A stretch of DNA of 64,000 nt from Rotaria socialis. Taxonomy: Eukaryota > Rotifera > Eurotatoria > Philodinida > Philodinidae. Location of the stretch: assembly GCA_905331475.1 (NCBI GenBank), contig CAJNYU010003377.1, positions 62,001-126,000 on the forward strand, in the 5' to 3' direction. Below the pieces are notes generated by a model. That model was given only the letters and a program-made list of their open reading frames with translations. It did no database searches and was not told the origin of the DNA. This document shows, in pieces, positions 1 to 12,080 of the stretch. A program made the translations under genes and the position numbers. Position 1 is the first letter of the stretch. Every line of letters begins with the position of its first letter.

Positions 1-3000
1 ACATTTACAACGTATACACTTCTTGGAAATCAATTGACACCCGCAAAGGTTTGCTTGATTTTGTTTTCTAGAAAACTAAGTATTGCAAATTTTCGAATAT
101 AAAATAATTGTAATTGTCGCATAGTACAGGATACCAGCAGATGTTACTTTTCCATTTCCAAGGATTTTTCAATACGATCAAAATTAAACGTTGCTAAATA
201 TTCTTCGAAATATTGGCATGTTTTCATAACGAAATTATACGTATCTAGGAAAGATTCTATATCTTATTATGGATGTATGGATGTGTTCAGCATGAACATT
301 ATTTTTTCTAATATAAAGCAGATACATTGACATCTTACTCAAATACGGTACTATTCTTTACTGAATAGAATTGACAAGAAATATCATGATTAAATGAGTA
401 AACATAAAGAAAATTCTACGCACATAGATCATGAAAATTTATTTTAAATTTAATATGAATCATGTGTTGATATGAAACGATATTTTAGGTATTTACCAGT
501 TTGGCTTTATTTGCTTTACTTATTTCTCCTTTAAATGCATTTCCATGGGTAATTAATGGATTAGTTGAAGCAAATGTATCATTAAAACGTGTTCAGCGTT
601 TTATGGATATTGAACCGATTGATTTTGATGCATATTATGAAAATGTACCAATTGATCTTTTTCCAATTTTGGGTAAATTAAATATATTTTTTTTCTGCTT
701 TTATTTAAAATACAAACAATTCTTCGACTAATGATTTTCTCTATTCATTAGATCATCGTTCATCATTAGATATTCGTATAAATCAAGCAAATTTTTCATG
801 GAATTCTACAGACTATATAGAATCTGATGAAATCTCTTTGAAAAATATTGATTTAACAATTGTACGTGGTAGTCTTGTACTTATTGTTGGTCGAGTTGGA
901 AGTATGATTTTCATTTATTTTAAAGTAAATAATCATGGAAGTTAATAGGTGGAAAAACGACATTACTCAATGGTATTCTTGGTGAGTTAAATAAAATAAA
1001 TGGCTCAATTAATGTTCATAATGCGGTTGAAAATGGATTTGCTTTTGTTAGGTTAATATTATTCTAGTTTTACTTAGTTGCATTTTCTCATTCAATTTTT
1101 TTCTTGTAGTCAAGAATCATGGATTCAACAAATGTCATTTCGAGATAATATTCTCTTCGGTAAACCATATAATGAACAGTTGTACAAAAGAGTGATTGAT
1201 GCATGTGCACTCGAAAATGATATTAAAGTATACAACTCATTTACATATTTCTATAATTATGATAGAATTTCTTTGCATAGAGTTTAGGTGCAGCTGGTGA
1301 TTTTAAATTGGTTGGTGAAAATGGTGTCACACTTTCTGGTATGTTTCAATTTGTTGGATATTTTATTTGTAAAAAGGCTTTGTTTTTGCTCTATAAAATA
1401 GGCGGACAAAAAGCTCGTCTTGCATTAGCACGAGCTGTTTATCAAGTAAATAAAAGATTTCATAGACAAATTTGTCATACAAATATTTTATTATTAGGAT
1501 AAAGATATATATTTATTAGACGATCCTTTGTCGGCTGTTGATGTTCATGTTGCTCGTCATCTTTTTAGTAATTGTATTAACGGTCTTCTTAAATATAAAA
1601 CACGTCTGTTATGTACTCATCAAATTCAATTTATGGATCAAGCTGATTATATTATTTTAGTTGACAATGGACGCATTGTTCGAACAGGTCATCTATTTAT
1701 TGACTGCTATATTTTCTCTTGCAACTAATTTTCTTAATATGAAAAGGAAAACCAAATGAAGTTCTTACATCAGCCGAAGGCTTACTTTTATCTAGTAATC
1801 ATTCATCTCAAACTAGTGTTGGAACGACAACACATAAATCAATGATCGATATTGAAGAGCAAGTTATACAAGCAGAAACTGCTTTGGAAAATGAAGCAGA
1901 ACAAAGGTGTACTGGTAAAACCAATAGATAGAGTAGTTTTGAATTAAGAAATACTGAAAATATTCATTTAGGAACCGTCAAATTTACTGTTTGGAAACGA
2001 TATTTTGTTGCTGTTGGCATTTTTCTTTCGTTTTCTATCGTACTTTCAGTATTTCTTATGCAAGGTTTGTATTCATAAACGCATCTAGATAGTTCTATCT
2101 TCATTTATCATGTTTACTTAATAGCTTCTCGAAATGTCTTTGATTGGTGGTTATCATATTGGACAAGTCATCAGTCATCTTTACTCAATATAAAGAATAT
2201 AACTGATCAAACATCTAAAAACTTTCTCAATCATAGCCTGTAAGCTTACGATATTTTTGTCTTTGTTTAACACATCTTATTCGATAGCATATGTTAGATA
2301 AGTAAAAATAAATCATCTAACTGAGACATCCTAGCGAAATTTCCTATTGTCAAGTATGTCAAATAGCTATATAAAAGCTATCAATAATATGTTTACGTTG
2401 TCATATTGATAATGTAAAACAACAGTGCTAAAATTCTGCTCGTGAAGTTTACAAATTATTTTTTATTTTGATTGATTATGATTGTTTTTATTTTAATTTT
2501 AATTTTACATTAATTAATCAGTTAATGCTTTGTTTTAGTGTGTCTAATATTGATGCTCGACCAATGTTCGGCTTTGCTACACAAACAGCTGACAAAGATT
2601 TTAAACGTTTTTTTATAATTTATGTTAGTCTAGCTATTGCAAATTCTCTCTTTACACTAATGCGTGCTTTCACATTTGCTTATGGTGGCATTGCAGCAGC
2701 TAGAAAATTACATAAATCCTTACTGAATAGTCTTTTAAAATGTTCAATATCATTTTTGGATGCAACACCAAGTGGAAGGATATTAAATAGATTTTCAAGT
2801 GATACGTGGAGTGTAGACGATTCATTACCATTTATAATGAATATACTTCTAGCGAACATGTTCTCATTATTAGGTACACTTGTATTATCGTGTTATGGTT
2901 TACCTAAATTTCTTATTGTTCTTGTTCCATTGGCTATTTTTTACTATTTCATTCAGGTTAGAAACGAATAGGAAACTTTATTTGTATGACAAAATTATTA

Positions 3001-4563
3001 TCTTTAGAATTATTACCGTTGGACATCACGTGAAATAAAGCGTATATCATCTGTATCTTTGTCACCAGTTTATGCACATTTTGGTGAAACTATTTCGGGT
3101 TTATCAACAATCCGTGCTTTTCGTCATGTAACACAATTTGTTGAACATAATTTTCTCTTAGTATCGAATAGTATTCGTGCGCAATTTGCATCTCTTATTG
3201 CTGGCTTATGGCTTAGTTTTCGTCTTCAACTGATTGGTATTGTCATGGTTGCTGGTGTATCATTAATTGGCGTTATTGAACATGTTTATACAATAGAAGG
3301 ATCAAATCCAGCATTAGTCGGACTTTCTTTATCATATATTTTATCAGTTACGGGTCTTTTGAATGGTTTAATATCAAGTTTTACAGAAACTGAAAAAGAA
3401 ATGATCGGTGTTGAACGCGTTACTGCATATATCGATGATTTACCCAAAGAAGAAGAAGACAATGAAGAACAATTCATCATTTTGAATGAAGAAAGACAAC
3501 AAAAAGGAGCAACAATTGAGTATCGTCATGCTACTATGAAATATAGTGTTGATCAAAAAGTAGCACTCGATAATATTACATTTCAAATACAATCAAATGA
3601 AAAAATTGGCATTGTTGGACGAACTGGTTAGAGACATTTTGATTTAATTTAAAAAAAAAGAAAGAAATCTCTGATCGATTTTTGTCTTGTTGTTTTTATT
3701 TCGAAAAGGTTCCGGTAAAAGTAGTTTATTAGCAGTATTATTTCGTCTTGTAAATTTGTCTGATGGACAAATTCTTATTGATAACGTTGATACGACAACA
3801 ATGCGACGTCACACACTTCGGTAATAAACATTTTTTTGATCTTCAGCATATGTATTTTCTCTCTCTTTCATTTTTAGACAAACTTTAGCAATTATTCCTC
3901 AGGATCCATTTCTATTCAGTGGAACTATTCGAGAAAATCTTGATCCTTATCAACATCATACCGATGAAGAAATTCATAGTGCATTAGAAAAATGTCATCT
4001 ATTTGATTTAGTTGAAACTTTAGGTAAGAACATGGAGAATTTTTTCTTGCTTCTATTTTTGATGTTAAGGAAATGACCTTAATTCAATGATTGTTGAACG
4101 TGGTCGTAATTTTTCTGTTGGTCAAAAGCAAGTAAGAATTAAAAGATGCATTATCACTCGAAACAATCAATCGTATGCGTTGTTTTTTCTTTTCTTATTA
4201 ACAGCTCTTTTGTCTTGCTCGAGCGCTTCTTCGCAAAGCTAAAGTAAATGTTTCTAATATACTTTATTGTGTTTATTTTTGTTTACGTATATATATTAAC
4301 AGATTTTATGCTTGGACGAAGCAACAGCTAATATTGATAATGAAACTGATCGTCTTATTCAAACATCAATTCGTGACGCTTGTTCGAACGTAACTGTAAT
4401 AACAATTGCTCATCGAGTTCAAACCATTCTCGATTCTGATCGAGTCATTGTTATGGATAGTGGTCGAATCATTGAATTTGATACACCGACAAATTTACTT
4501 AAAAGTCCACAATCAACATTTGCTCGACTTGTGCGTCAGGCAAAAGTTTCGATTCTATCTTAA
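1..4563 (+). CDS. ABCC10/MRP7-like ABC transporter, 3' part (5' end outside window)
   Basis: ABC exporter of subfamily C that would use ATP to expel amphipathic or conjugated substrates across a membrane. Exons read as about 1-48, 489-672, 752-901, 949-1051, 1110-1227, 1288-1338, 1402-1445, 1498-1687, 1747-1906, ~1948-2064, 2125-2239, 2539-2956, 3008-3626, 3709-3820, 3878-4023, 4070-4131, 4205-4243 and 4303-4563. Visible in order: end of TMD1 ([15 protein letters not shown]), NBD1 with Walker A (GRVGSGKTT), signature (VTLSGGQKAR) and Walker B ([12 protein letters not shown]), then TMD2, then NBD2 with Walker A (GRTGSGKSS), a Q-loop ([16 protein letters not shown]), signature FSVGQKQ and Walker B ([12 protein letters not shown]). 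TMD2 segments such as [14 protein letters not shown] and [14 protein letters not shown] resemble ABCC10 more than other ABCC members. The 440-bp and 299-bp introns (49-488, 2240-2538) are long beside the other introns of about 50-80 bp. The boundary near 1948 is the least certain. A polyadenylation signal lies at 4612-4617. Confidence 0.9.
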
Positions 4564-5608
4564 TTTCCATTTACTTTGATTAGTGCCGTTGTATTTTTTT
4601 CGGCATATCAAAATAAAATTGTTATTAGATCTAAAACTAACTACGATTCACAGATCGTAGAATTACATAATCATTTTTATTTCTCTCAAAATCTTACTAT
4701 TATTTGCAAAATTTATTTATTATCATTGATTCGGTAAATCATATGACCATTCAGAGTGTTCAATAAAAATATCTGGTATCTTTTTTTTATGATTGTCATC
4801 TTAACTTCAATCAGTACAATATTAACATTGCCAGCAAAGTTGCCAATATCAAGCACTATTTAGAATGAAAACAGTGTTTGAAAAATTTTCTACTGACCAT
4901 CAACACTTAAAATACGATAATTGTAGATGGGTTTCTTATTCTCTTCCACAAACTCATTTGAACAAGAAAGATAAAGCGAAAACAATTCCAGTTTTCTCTT
5001 ATATATAAAGTATATAGAGCATATCATGATGATTATATATGAGTCGTATAGATTTTAGAATTCCTTGAGAAAAAGAAACTTTTAACTTCTATAATATTTT
5101 CGGCTGCTAGTCAATATGACAGAGATGAGCATTATAATTAAAGACTTCTCAACAGCACACAAATTCGCGATAGTAGAGTCGATTCTAAATGTTTGCATCC
5201 ATTCAGGTTTGAGAAACATTGTTACTACAGTTGAAATCAGAAAATTAATAAGAGTCGACAAATAAAAATGGTTTTAACTGCCTGAGTATATTATGATAAA
5301 TTTATTAGACGATTTGGTTTAATAAGATAAGTGTGGGTTATTTTCAGTTTTGTGTTTTTGCTTTGTATATTTATTATATAGTGAAGACTAATGTCAAAGT
5401 AATGAAAATTTGATAAATCGCCTTAAGTCCTAAAATTCTTACTATTTATGCAAATTGATATTTGACTTCAATGATCGCAGTCATTTTTCACTATTTGTTT
5501 TCAAGACATCCAGCATAACAAAATGCTATTCTATAATAAGCCAACAAAAAAAATGTAATGAGTTCATTTTATTTATTTTAGTCAATATTCATATTGGATA
5601 CAAATCAT
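4564..5608. other. Intergenic, convergent 3' ends
   Basis: Between the ABC transporter (+) and the esterase (-), which converge. It holds the transporter's AATAAA at 4612-4617 and, on the minus strand, overlapping AATAAA hexamers at 5568-5577 just past the esterase stop. No other coding signal was recognised. Confidence 0.6.
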
Positions 5609-6934
5609 TTAACGTGAAACAGCAGCAACTATAGCTCTATTTATCATGCGTACAGTCTGAATCATTTGTTTTATTTTAGACATTTGGGGAGCAATTTTGA
5701 TTGCATAATTTGGAGCATTGGCTCCCCACCAATCCCAGCAGCCCATTGGATTCATCGGTGAAGTTGTTGTTGGAGAAATTTGAGGAAAAAACACAATCAA
5801 ATTGTTGAGTTCGGCAACTTCCAAGTAACCCGTCTTAGTTATGAATGTATCACCAATAAACCGTTTTCCTGTACGAAAAAAATAAAGCCATTCAAAACAA
5901 CAACAAAAAACGAAATTAAGCAAGGATGGATCTACAACCTTGTCGACATCCATGTAGTGCAACATGAATCGGGCATTTTTGACCTTTAGTACAGGCAGAT
6001 GGAAAGTATGCGAATCCATAGTCGTCGAGACCACTAGAAAAGCTGTATGTATCGGGAAGTTGAGCTTCGAAAGGCACTGTAGTGATAGACAAGGCTAAAT
6101 TAAATAGACCTGATGTTGGCCAACTCCATGTGGTAGGATTATACAAGGAAATCGTTGCTGAGATCCATTTCAAGACTGCACTACTCGAAATGTCACCTGT
6201 AGCCAAAGACGGCGGAGGATTCTGAAAATTTTCTTGTCTAAATACAATCATCTGTCCGATTAGCGGCGTTGTTGAGTTCGAAATAGGCGCAATCAACTGA
6301 CCACCATGAAGATGATTCAATACGTCGTATGCCATATTGAAATTACTAAAAGCAAAATGAGTAAATTTGAATAAAGATCAAATATGACTTTTAAAACGCT
6401 TTTAGCTGACCAGTTATTGATAAAATCTTTTGTATTTAATACATCACAACTTTCACCAAAGTTGTCTGTTGGAAAACCATGTGTTGCTGGTAGCTCGTAA
6501 TTAGTTTTCACATTAGCACCCAACACAGAATATATCTCTTCGTTTAATTTAACGATACTAGTAAGAGTAACAGAATCCTGCGTACCAGCAAAAACATATA
6601 TTGAATCATTTTGAACGTTTGAAAGTCTATCAATATTCTCAGTTAATTCATAAGATTTAAGTTTTAATAAAATATCATCAGCCGAAATGTCTTCAATGGG
6701 TCCCTTCATGCATTTCGTAACACCCGTCAAGTTGCCAGCACATTCATATGGAGGGCCAGCTAAAATACCACATCCACTGATTTCTTTTGAATAGGCCATA
6801 TGTAATTGAACAGCCATAGCAGCACCTGAAGATATGCCCGACACGGTCACATCAGTACGTAATGCACCTGTGTCAACTAAAGATATGATAATCCCAAATG
6901 CAATAAAAAATATATTTCTGCCAAATGTCATCAT
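5609..6934 (-). CDS. Secreted PHB depolymerase-like esterase (type 2 / circularly permuted order)
   Basis: Predicted extracellular poly(3-hydroxyalkanoate) depolymerase-type alpha/beta hydrolase, 396 aa, in three exons: 6934-6411, 6345-5939 and 5868-5609. The two introns are 65 and 70 bp with GT-AG ends, and frame runs through (524+407+260 nt). Residues 1-24 are a hydrophobic signal peptide, so export is likely. The lipase box G33-I-S35-S-G37 lies almost at the mature N terminus. A catalytic Asp follows near 120 (FAGTQDSVTL) and His near 152 (PATHGFPTD), then an NCNF motif. The oxyanion segment LHGCRQG comes only afterwards, followed by GCWDWWG. This order (Ser, Asp, His, then HGC) is that of type 2 depolymerases and the circularly permuted Penicillium funiculosum enzyme. 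Animals are not known to make PHB, so uptake of a microbial gene followed by intron gain is plausible. The true substrate is unknown; it may be a general esterase. Confidence 0.87.
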
Positions 6935-8170
6935 CGTGTATTGCTTCTATATGCACATAACAACACACTTTTGCATATATATATATATATATATATATAT
7001 GAAGTGAGATTTGTAATCTGAGATGAATACAATTACTTTTTTTTATTTTAAATCAACAGTGTATAAATCCTTTCTGATCACTGATCATCGTTGGGTTGAT
7101 TGTAGAAACCAAACAAAAATTTAGTCAAATCAAATCAAATCCGAACTAAGTTTTTGTAAAATAGTTGAAGCAAGTAATCATTGAAATAAAGAATCATTTT
7201 CAAAATTAATGTAATCCTTTGTATAATATTGTTATACACTCGACGAAGGAAAGAAAATGTTTCTGACAATCATGCATGCAACTAAAGTATCAATAGTATA
7301 CGTCAATGTACTCATCAAAACATATTACAACTCATATTTAGACGTTGTTTGCTTTTTGAAGTACACTACAAAGTCCTCTTGTTTTCATTTTACGCGAGTG
7401 TCTAAATAATAATGCAGTTCATAGATTCTATCATAGGTAAAAATTTAAGTGTTTATGACATGAAACAAAGGATGAAGTTTTTCATCTTTCATCTATTTTG
7501 ATACAATGCTATTGAAGTTGGCCAAGGTCAATACAAGACGCTTATTGAAGATAAATTCACATTCACAACTATACAAACAAACATATTTCTAACTCTAACG
7601 AAACATATCTGAAAATATTCTAGAGCATGAATATGAATCTTCTATTCAACTACATGCAGTTCGATGTTCGCATACATAATGATGATAGACAATATCCTGT
7701 TATTTAATTAAACTGTATTTTAATAACAGGTCGATGTGTTAGCTACTTTCTGACGAGTAGTGTACCGTAGAAATATTCTTGTAGAATGTGAACGAAAAAC
7801 TAAATGCATTGTCAACTGCAACAAACAGAAACAAAAAGGTGATCGTTCAACCAATGAATGAATATGGTAGACAAGGTGAAAAAAGTTGCATTTAGAATAC
7901 GTTAAAAGGATAAATTTTCTATTATGAGTTTGTTTTTTTACATACATAACAGCACAATACGTATGACAACTGCGAAATGTACGTATTGATTGACTTTAAG
8001 AAATGTCATTATTATTGAAAATGCGTTTTTTGACATATTCTGCATAGTAACGTCCTGCCACTTTTAAACCAAGAAACTATTTTTCTCTCTTTCTTTTCAT
8101 TTGTTGCACATAAACTAACATTCTCTACCAGTCATAAACATATAATTTTCTGTTGAAACAACACAACGAT
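6935..8170. other. Intergenic with (TA)n microsatellite
   Basis: Divergent space between the esterase and the small Gly/Asp-rich gene, so it should hold both promoters. A (TA)n run at about 6974-7000 lies about 40 bp upstream of the esterase start codon. No conserved coding sequence was recognised; short open frames here show no family features. Confidence 0.5.
6974..7000. repeat. (TA)n microsatellite
   Basis: Uninterrupted TA dinucleotide run, a little upstream of the esterase start codon. Confidence 0.95.
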
Positions 8171-8513
8171 ATGGGCTGTGGCGGTTCATCTGTATCACCC
8201 AGTAAGAAGAAGCCGTGAGAGAATGAATATATTATTTTTATTCAACATTTGTGTTCAGGATCCATGAGGAAAGGACGAGGCTCACCACACAGAAAACACC
8301 ATGAGTCCAAGGATGATTCAGATGGTGGCAATGATGACGACAACGATTTTAGTGGCGATAATGGTGGTGACGATGATGGTGGTGGCGGTGATTGTGATAG
8401 AGGTGATGGCGATAGAGGTGATTGTGGTAGAGGTGATGGCGATAGAGGTGATGGCGGTGATTATGGTGGAGGTGGTGGCGGTGATTATGGTGGAGGTGGT
8501 GGAGGCGACTGAG
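8171..8513 (+). CDS. Small Gly/Asp-rich protein with MGC acylation signal
   Basis: Two exons, 8171-8201 and 8259-8513, joined by a 57-bp intron with donor GTAAGA and acceptor TTCAG, give a protein of about 94 aa. The frame is consistent: exon 1 ends one base into a codon. The N terminus MGCGGSS is a good N-myristoylation (Gly2) plus palmitoylation (Cys3) signal. A basic stretch (RKGRGSPHRKHH) follows, then an acidic Asp/Asn region. The C-terminal half is built from repeats of the types DRGDG/GRGDG and GGDYGGGGG. No enzymatic domain is present and I recognise no family. Membrane-tethered scaffold or low-complexity linker is inference. Without the splice, exon 1 stops after MGCGGSSVSPSKKKP, so the intron call matters. 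The repeats also open an overlapping frame, which I consider a shadow. Confidence 0.55.
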
Positions 8514-9176
8514 TGTAGATTTGTAGTGGGTCGAAGAGCAGTTCTCTTTTTTCTATCATGACATTTTTGCTACTTCTACAACTGACAATTTTATTCTACT
8601 GACGAATTCTTGAAATGCACATCATATTCGTTGTTTTGCATATTTTTTTCAGAATATTCTTCATTATTCAATATAAAAGGTTTCCTAAAAGTATTTTGTT
8701 TAACAGTAATGCATGAAAATGGTGGATACTTTTGAAAAACGTGCCTCGTTCTCATAAACACTACTAAATAAAATTTTCAAGGTGCATCTGAGTTGGTTGT
8801 GAACCAGATCACCGGTCATTTAAATCTGAATTGTATAGAAATCGGCATTATGGTTCATAATCAGTAAATAGCTTTGCTACTACTTATGAATTTAAGAAGC
8901 AGAAAAAGAAAAAAGATTATTGTTTTGTGTTTGACACCTTCTCTTGAAAATTATATACGTAGTCCAACAAAAATATATGATTTTGTTTTTATGTATCATA
9001 CAATTAGTATGGTTTATTTGTTTAAATGACTTCCTTACAGTAACAAAACATCAAAATACCGTATAATAGAAAAATTAAAACGAATGAAACAAACAATTAA
9101 AGACGAAAATAAAAATATCCATCAATATCTTCTAGCACCCTATCCAAACAATATTCCTTAGAGTATGCATGTATTT
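8514..9176. other. Intergenic
   Basis: AT-rich space between the small gene (+) and the carrier gene (-), which converge here. No recognisable gene or repeat was seen. Confidence 0.5.
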
Positions 9177-10616
9177 TTATTGTTTCCTTTCATCTTCATT
9201 TCGTCTCTTGTATTCGATATGTACAAATCCCATCATAAGAATACAGCTACCAATGGCAGCAAGCACCAGTAAATTCATCCATTGGTACAAGCTTGGTGGA
9301 ATAAGAAGTAGAATAAGCACTGCAATATTGGCAAACTGAACCAAAACCGATGCAGATAGTGATTCAGGTAAAGGAAACATGATTTCAGCTAGAGCTTCAT
9401 ATACTAGTGGCGCGGCGGAACCTTGAAAGAGTCCAGCCAGTGTCACTGACACAATGACCGTAGTAACAGTGGGTTTTAAAATTGGTTCATCATAGAAAAC
9501 AGTGCGAATCAACAAATCGAACCATACGAGAGCAATGAAAAAACCAATAGTCATGGTAATAATTAAAGATTTGAACGAACGACGAAAGTAGCGCGTATCG
9601 GCCAGAGTGCTCACACACAAACCACCTGTAATAGCGGCTAATGATGCACCGAAACCAAACCAACCTGACAAGAAAATAGTTCAAAAAGATTTTGCTGGTT
9701 ATTCATTATCCTTACCTGATTGTCTTTCCGTGAAATTCTCCAGTGCTAGAATATTAGCAAAGAGACTTGTCCATGCCGAAAAAGCGCCACCTAAAAGACC
9801 TCCCACAGAACAAAGAAGTAGAAATGAGGGTGTGGTAAAACACTGTCTAAGATTTTTCATGTATGTTTTCAATGAATCAATATTAGACTCGTGTATCGAA
9901 CCGTCAATAAGCGACTGAGCAGCAGGTGACGGAGCTCTTGGTGGTTGTGCTGGAAAATATATCATTATCAGTACACAAGGAACCAAAGCAAGACTCAAGT
10001 GTATATACAGAAGTTGAGGAACACGTTCAGGTGTGTTCACAATCCAAGGACTGATTAGAAAACCGATGGTTGAGCCGAAACTAGGCGCAACGATTGCGAA
10101 CGTTGTGGCGCGAGTTCTCTCATTGGTTCCAAACCAAATACATGAGAGTTGCGAAACAGGTGCCATAACCAAAGGTCCACATGCAGCATTTAATATTTGT
10201 CCAACATGTATGAAGAAAAGGGAGACAGAAGTAAAATTATCATTTGAAGGCGATACAATCATTGATGGCACAATGCGAAGTATTGTCGCCAGCAAATCTG
10301 TGATGGCAAGTATTATGACACATTTTCGAAGTCCATGTGGTTTGTTCAATAGAACGTAGGTTAATGGTAAACATGGAATGAAGATAATTGATCCCCAGTT
10401 GAGAAGTAAATTAATAGTACTCTCTGTTATATGATAATAAGCTTGAGTACTCTGTGAGATTGGAGAAAATGTTAACCAGAAAAGGTATTGATTGAACGCA
10501 AGAAAACCAAAGACAAACAGAACATAAAAACGACGTCGATATAATGGGAACGATATTGACGATAACGAAGGCGTAGATTGAATTAAGAGTGATACATCTG
10601 AGGATATCCGTGCCAT
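9177..10616 (-). CDS. Major facilitator carrier, SLC49A4 (DIRC2)-like
   Basis: Twelve-helix-type major facilitator protein of 462 aa, in two exons (10616-9716 and 9664-9177) around a 51-bp intron with a consensus donor CAG/GTAAGG. The segments RRRFYVLFVFGFLAFNQ, LNWGSIIFIPCLPL, CGPLVMAPVSQLSCIWFG and the SGWFGF stretch across the splice match the layout of the SLC49 family, closest from memory to SLC49A4. Vertebrate SLC49A4 is a lysosomal membrane carrier; the FLVCR relatives handle choline or heme. Residues 7-11 (DVSLL) form a possible DXXLL sorting signal in the cytosolic N terminus, consistent with but not proof of lysosomal targeting. The AATAAA at 9181-9176 overlaps the stop codon. The start is chosen as the first Met ahead of TM1. 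The transported substrate cannot be read from the sequence. Confidence 0.85.
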
Positions 10617-10828
10617 GCGGAATTGGAATATTCTAGAATGATTTCAAGAAAATACACTAAAGTATATTGTTTTCATACAAGATAAAAATAAACTATTTAA
10701 AAATTGACTAGCATGCATAAAAAAATATGAACCACTACTATACATGAGTTCATCAAACAGTATATTTAAAAGATTTGAATTTTCTCGATAATATTGAGAA
10801 ACTACTTTAACAAAACTAATTTGATTAT
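10617..10828. other. Upstream region of the SLC49A4-like gene
   Basis: Short AT-rich stretch between the carrier start codon and the foldback element at 10829. It is presumably the carrier promoter and 5' UTR; no specific motif was identified. Confidence 0.4.
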
Positions 10829-11234
10829 ATGCGTTCCGAGAATATCCCCGGAAACTCGATCAAGTGCTAGGGAACAAAACGCAGCAGATATAGCGATATA
10901 TAGGTTATAGGGGGTCTAGGTGGAGGGGTGTCTTGGGGTCTAGGGGGTACCAGAGTTATAGGAGATATAGGAGATTGATAAACAACGAGCACGGCTCAAA
11001 AAATAAATATTGATATCAGTAATATTTGTCCAGAAGATTTTATTTTAGTTGAGTTACAATTAAATAAAATTAAGAGAAAAAAAATATATCTACTATAACT
11101 CTGGTACCCCCTAGACTCCAAGACTCCCCTCCACCTAGACCCCCTATAACCTAGATATCTCTATATCTGTTATATCTGCTACGTTTTATTCCCTAACACT
11201 TAATCGAGTTTCCTGGGATATTCTCTGAACGCAT
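10829..11234. mobile_element. 406-bp foldback element with long terminal inverted repeats
   Basis: Two arms, 10829-10969 and 11085-11234, are imperfect reverse complements along nearly their whole length. They begin ATGCGTTC and end GAACGCAT, and the arms share a GC-rich block (TAGACCCCCTATAACCTAGA type). The 115-bp centre is AT-rich with no open frame. This is the structure of a non-autonomous foldback element or MITE. I could not define a target-site duplication, so the superfamily is unassigned. Confidence 0.75.
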
Positions 11235-11949
11235 CGTATGCATGGCTGTTTTAGTGGGCGTATTTAGTCATCAACATTTCTAATTTCAGTTGTATAACTA
11301 GTGAACGTTTTTATGATTCAATTGAAAAAGTAAAAGGTTTACCTCGCTGAATTTAGATTTACTTATTGAAAGTGCATAATCACACTGAGAAATTTATTTT
11401 TGGTAGTTACGTTTTAGCTGAAAGAACAGTTCTAAGAGAAATCCTGATGTAAACGAATTTCAATTTTGTACGTAATCATCACTTGTTGGACTTATGACAC
11501 AGATAGTAGACTTGAATATCATACAAAACTAATCAAAAGGAATCAGATAGCAGCCTATCTAAACTCAAGCTATGAACAGGAATTTTAGATGAAAATAATC
11601 CTAGTAAATTAATTCGTAAAATATTTCTTTATATCAGTATTCAATCGATGTTATATTAATTGAATCCTCTCGTCTATTATAAGTTTCAATGCTGTGTTGA
11701 AATTTCTGTTTAACTAATTGATTATTCTTCAGCTGTCTATTCTCATGGAATTAGGTGTTTGTAACGAAACCTTTTGAACAGATTCTTATATTCAGACTAG
11801 AAATTATCTATCAAATAACATTAACTGCGGGAAAAATTATCACATATTTTGTAAACATATCATTTCAAAATCTAAGAGAATTAGTATTTTTTAGAGCCTA
11901 CTCTAATTAAATACCGAAATTAAATGACGTTTGCATCGTTATATTGCTT
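11235..11949. other. Intergenic between two foldback elements
   Basis: AT-rich sequence with no recognisable gene or repeat. Confidence 0.4.
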
Positions 11950-12080
11950 AGACCCCAAACAGACCAAAAAAATAAAACAGAATTAAGCAACGTGATTGGT
12001 TAATTCACACTTAAGTCATCTTTTTGAGACGATTTAGTGGTTAATTCTGTTTTATCTTTTTGGTCTGTTTGGGGTCTTAT
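11947..12080. mobile_element. Short Tourist/Harbinger-like MITE
   Basis: A 126-bp foldback beginning GACCCCAAACAGACCAAAA and ending in its near-exact reverse complement; the arms are about 36 bp (11951-11986 and 12041-12076). It is flanked by TTA on both sides (11948-11950 and 12077-12079). A 3-bp TTA/TAA duplication is characteristic of PIF/Harbinger elements and their Tourist MITEs. No coding capacity. Superfamily assignment rests on the duplication alone. Confidence 0.65.
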
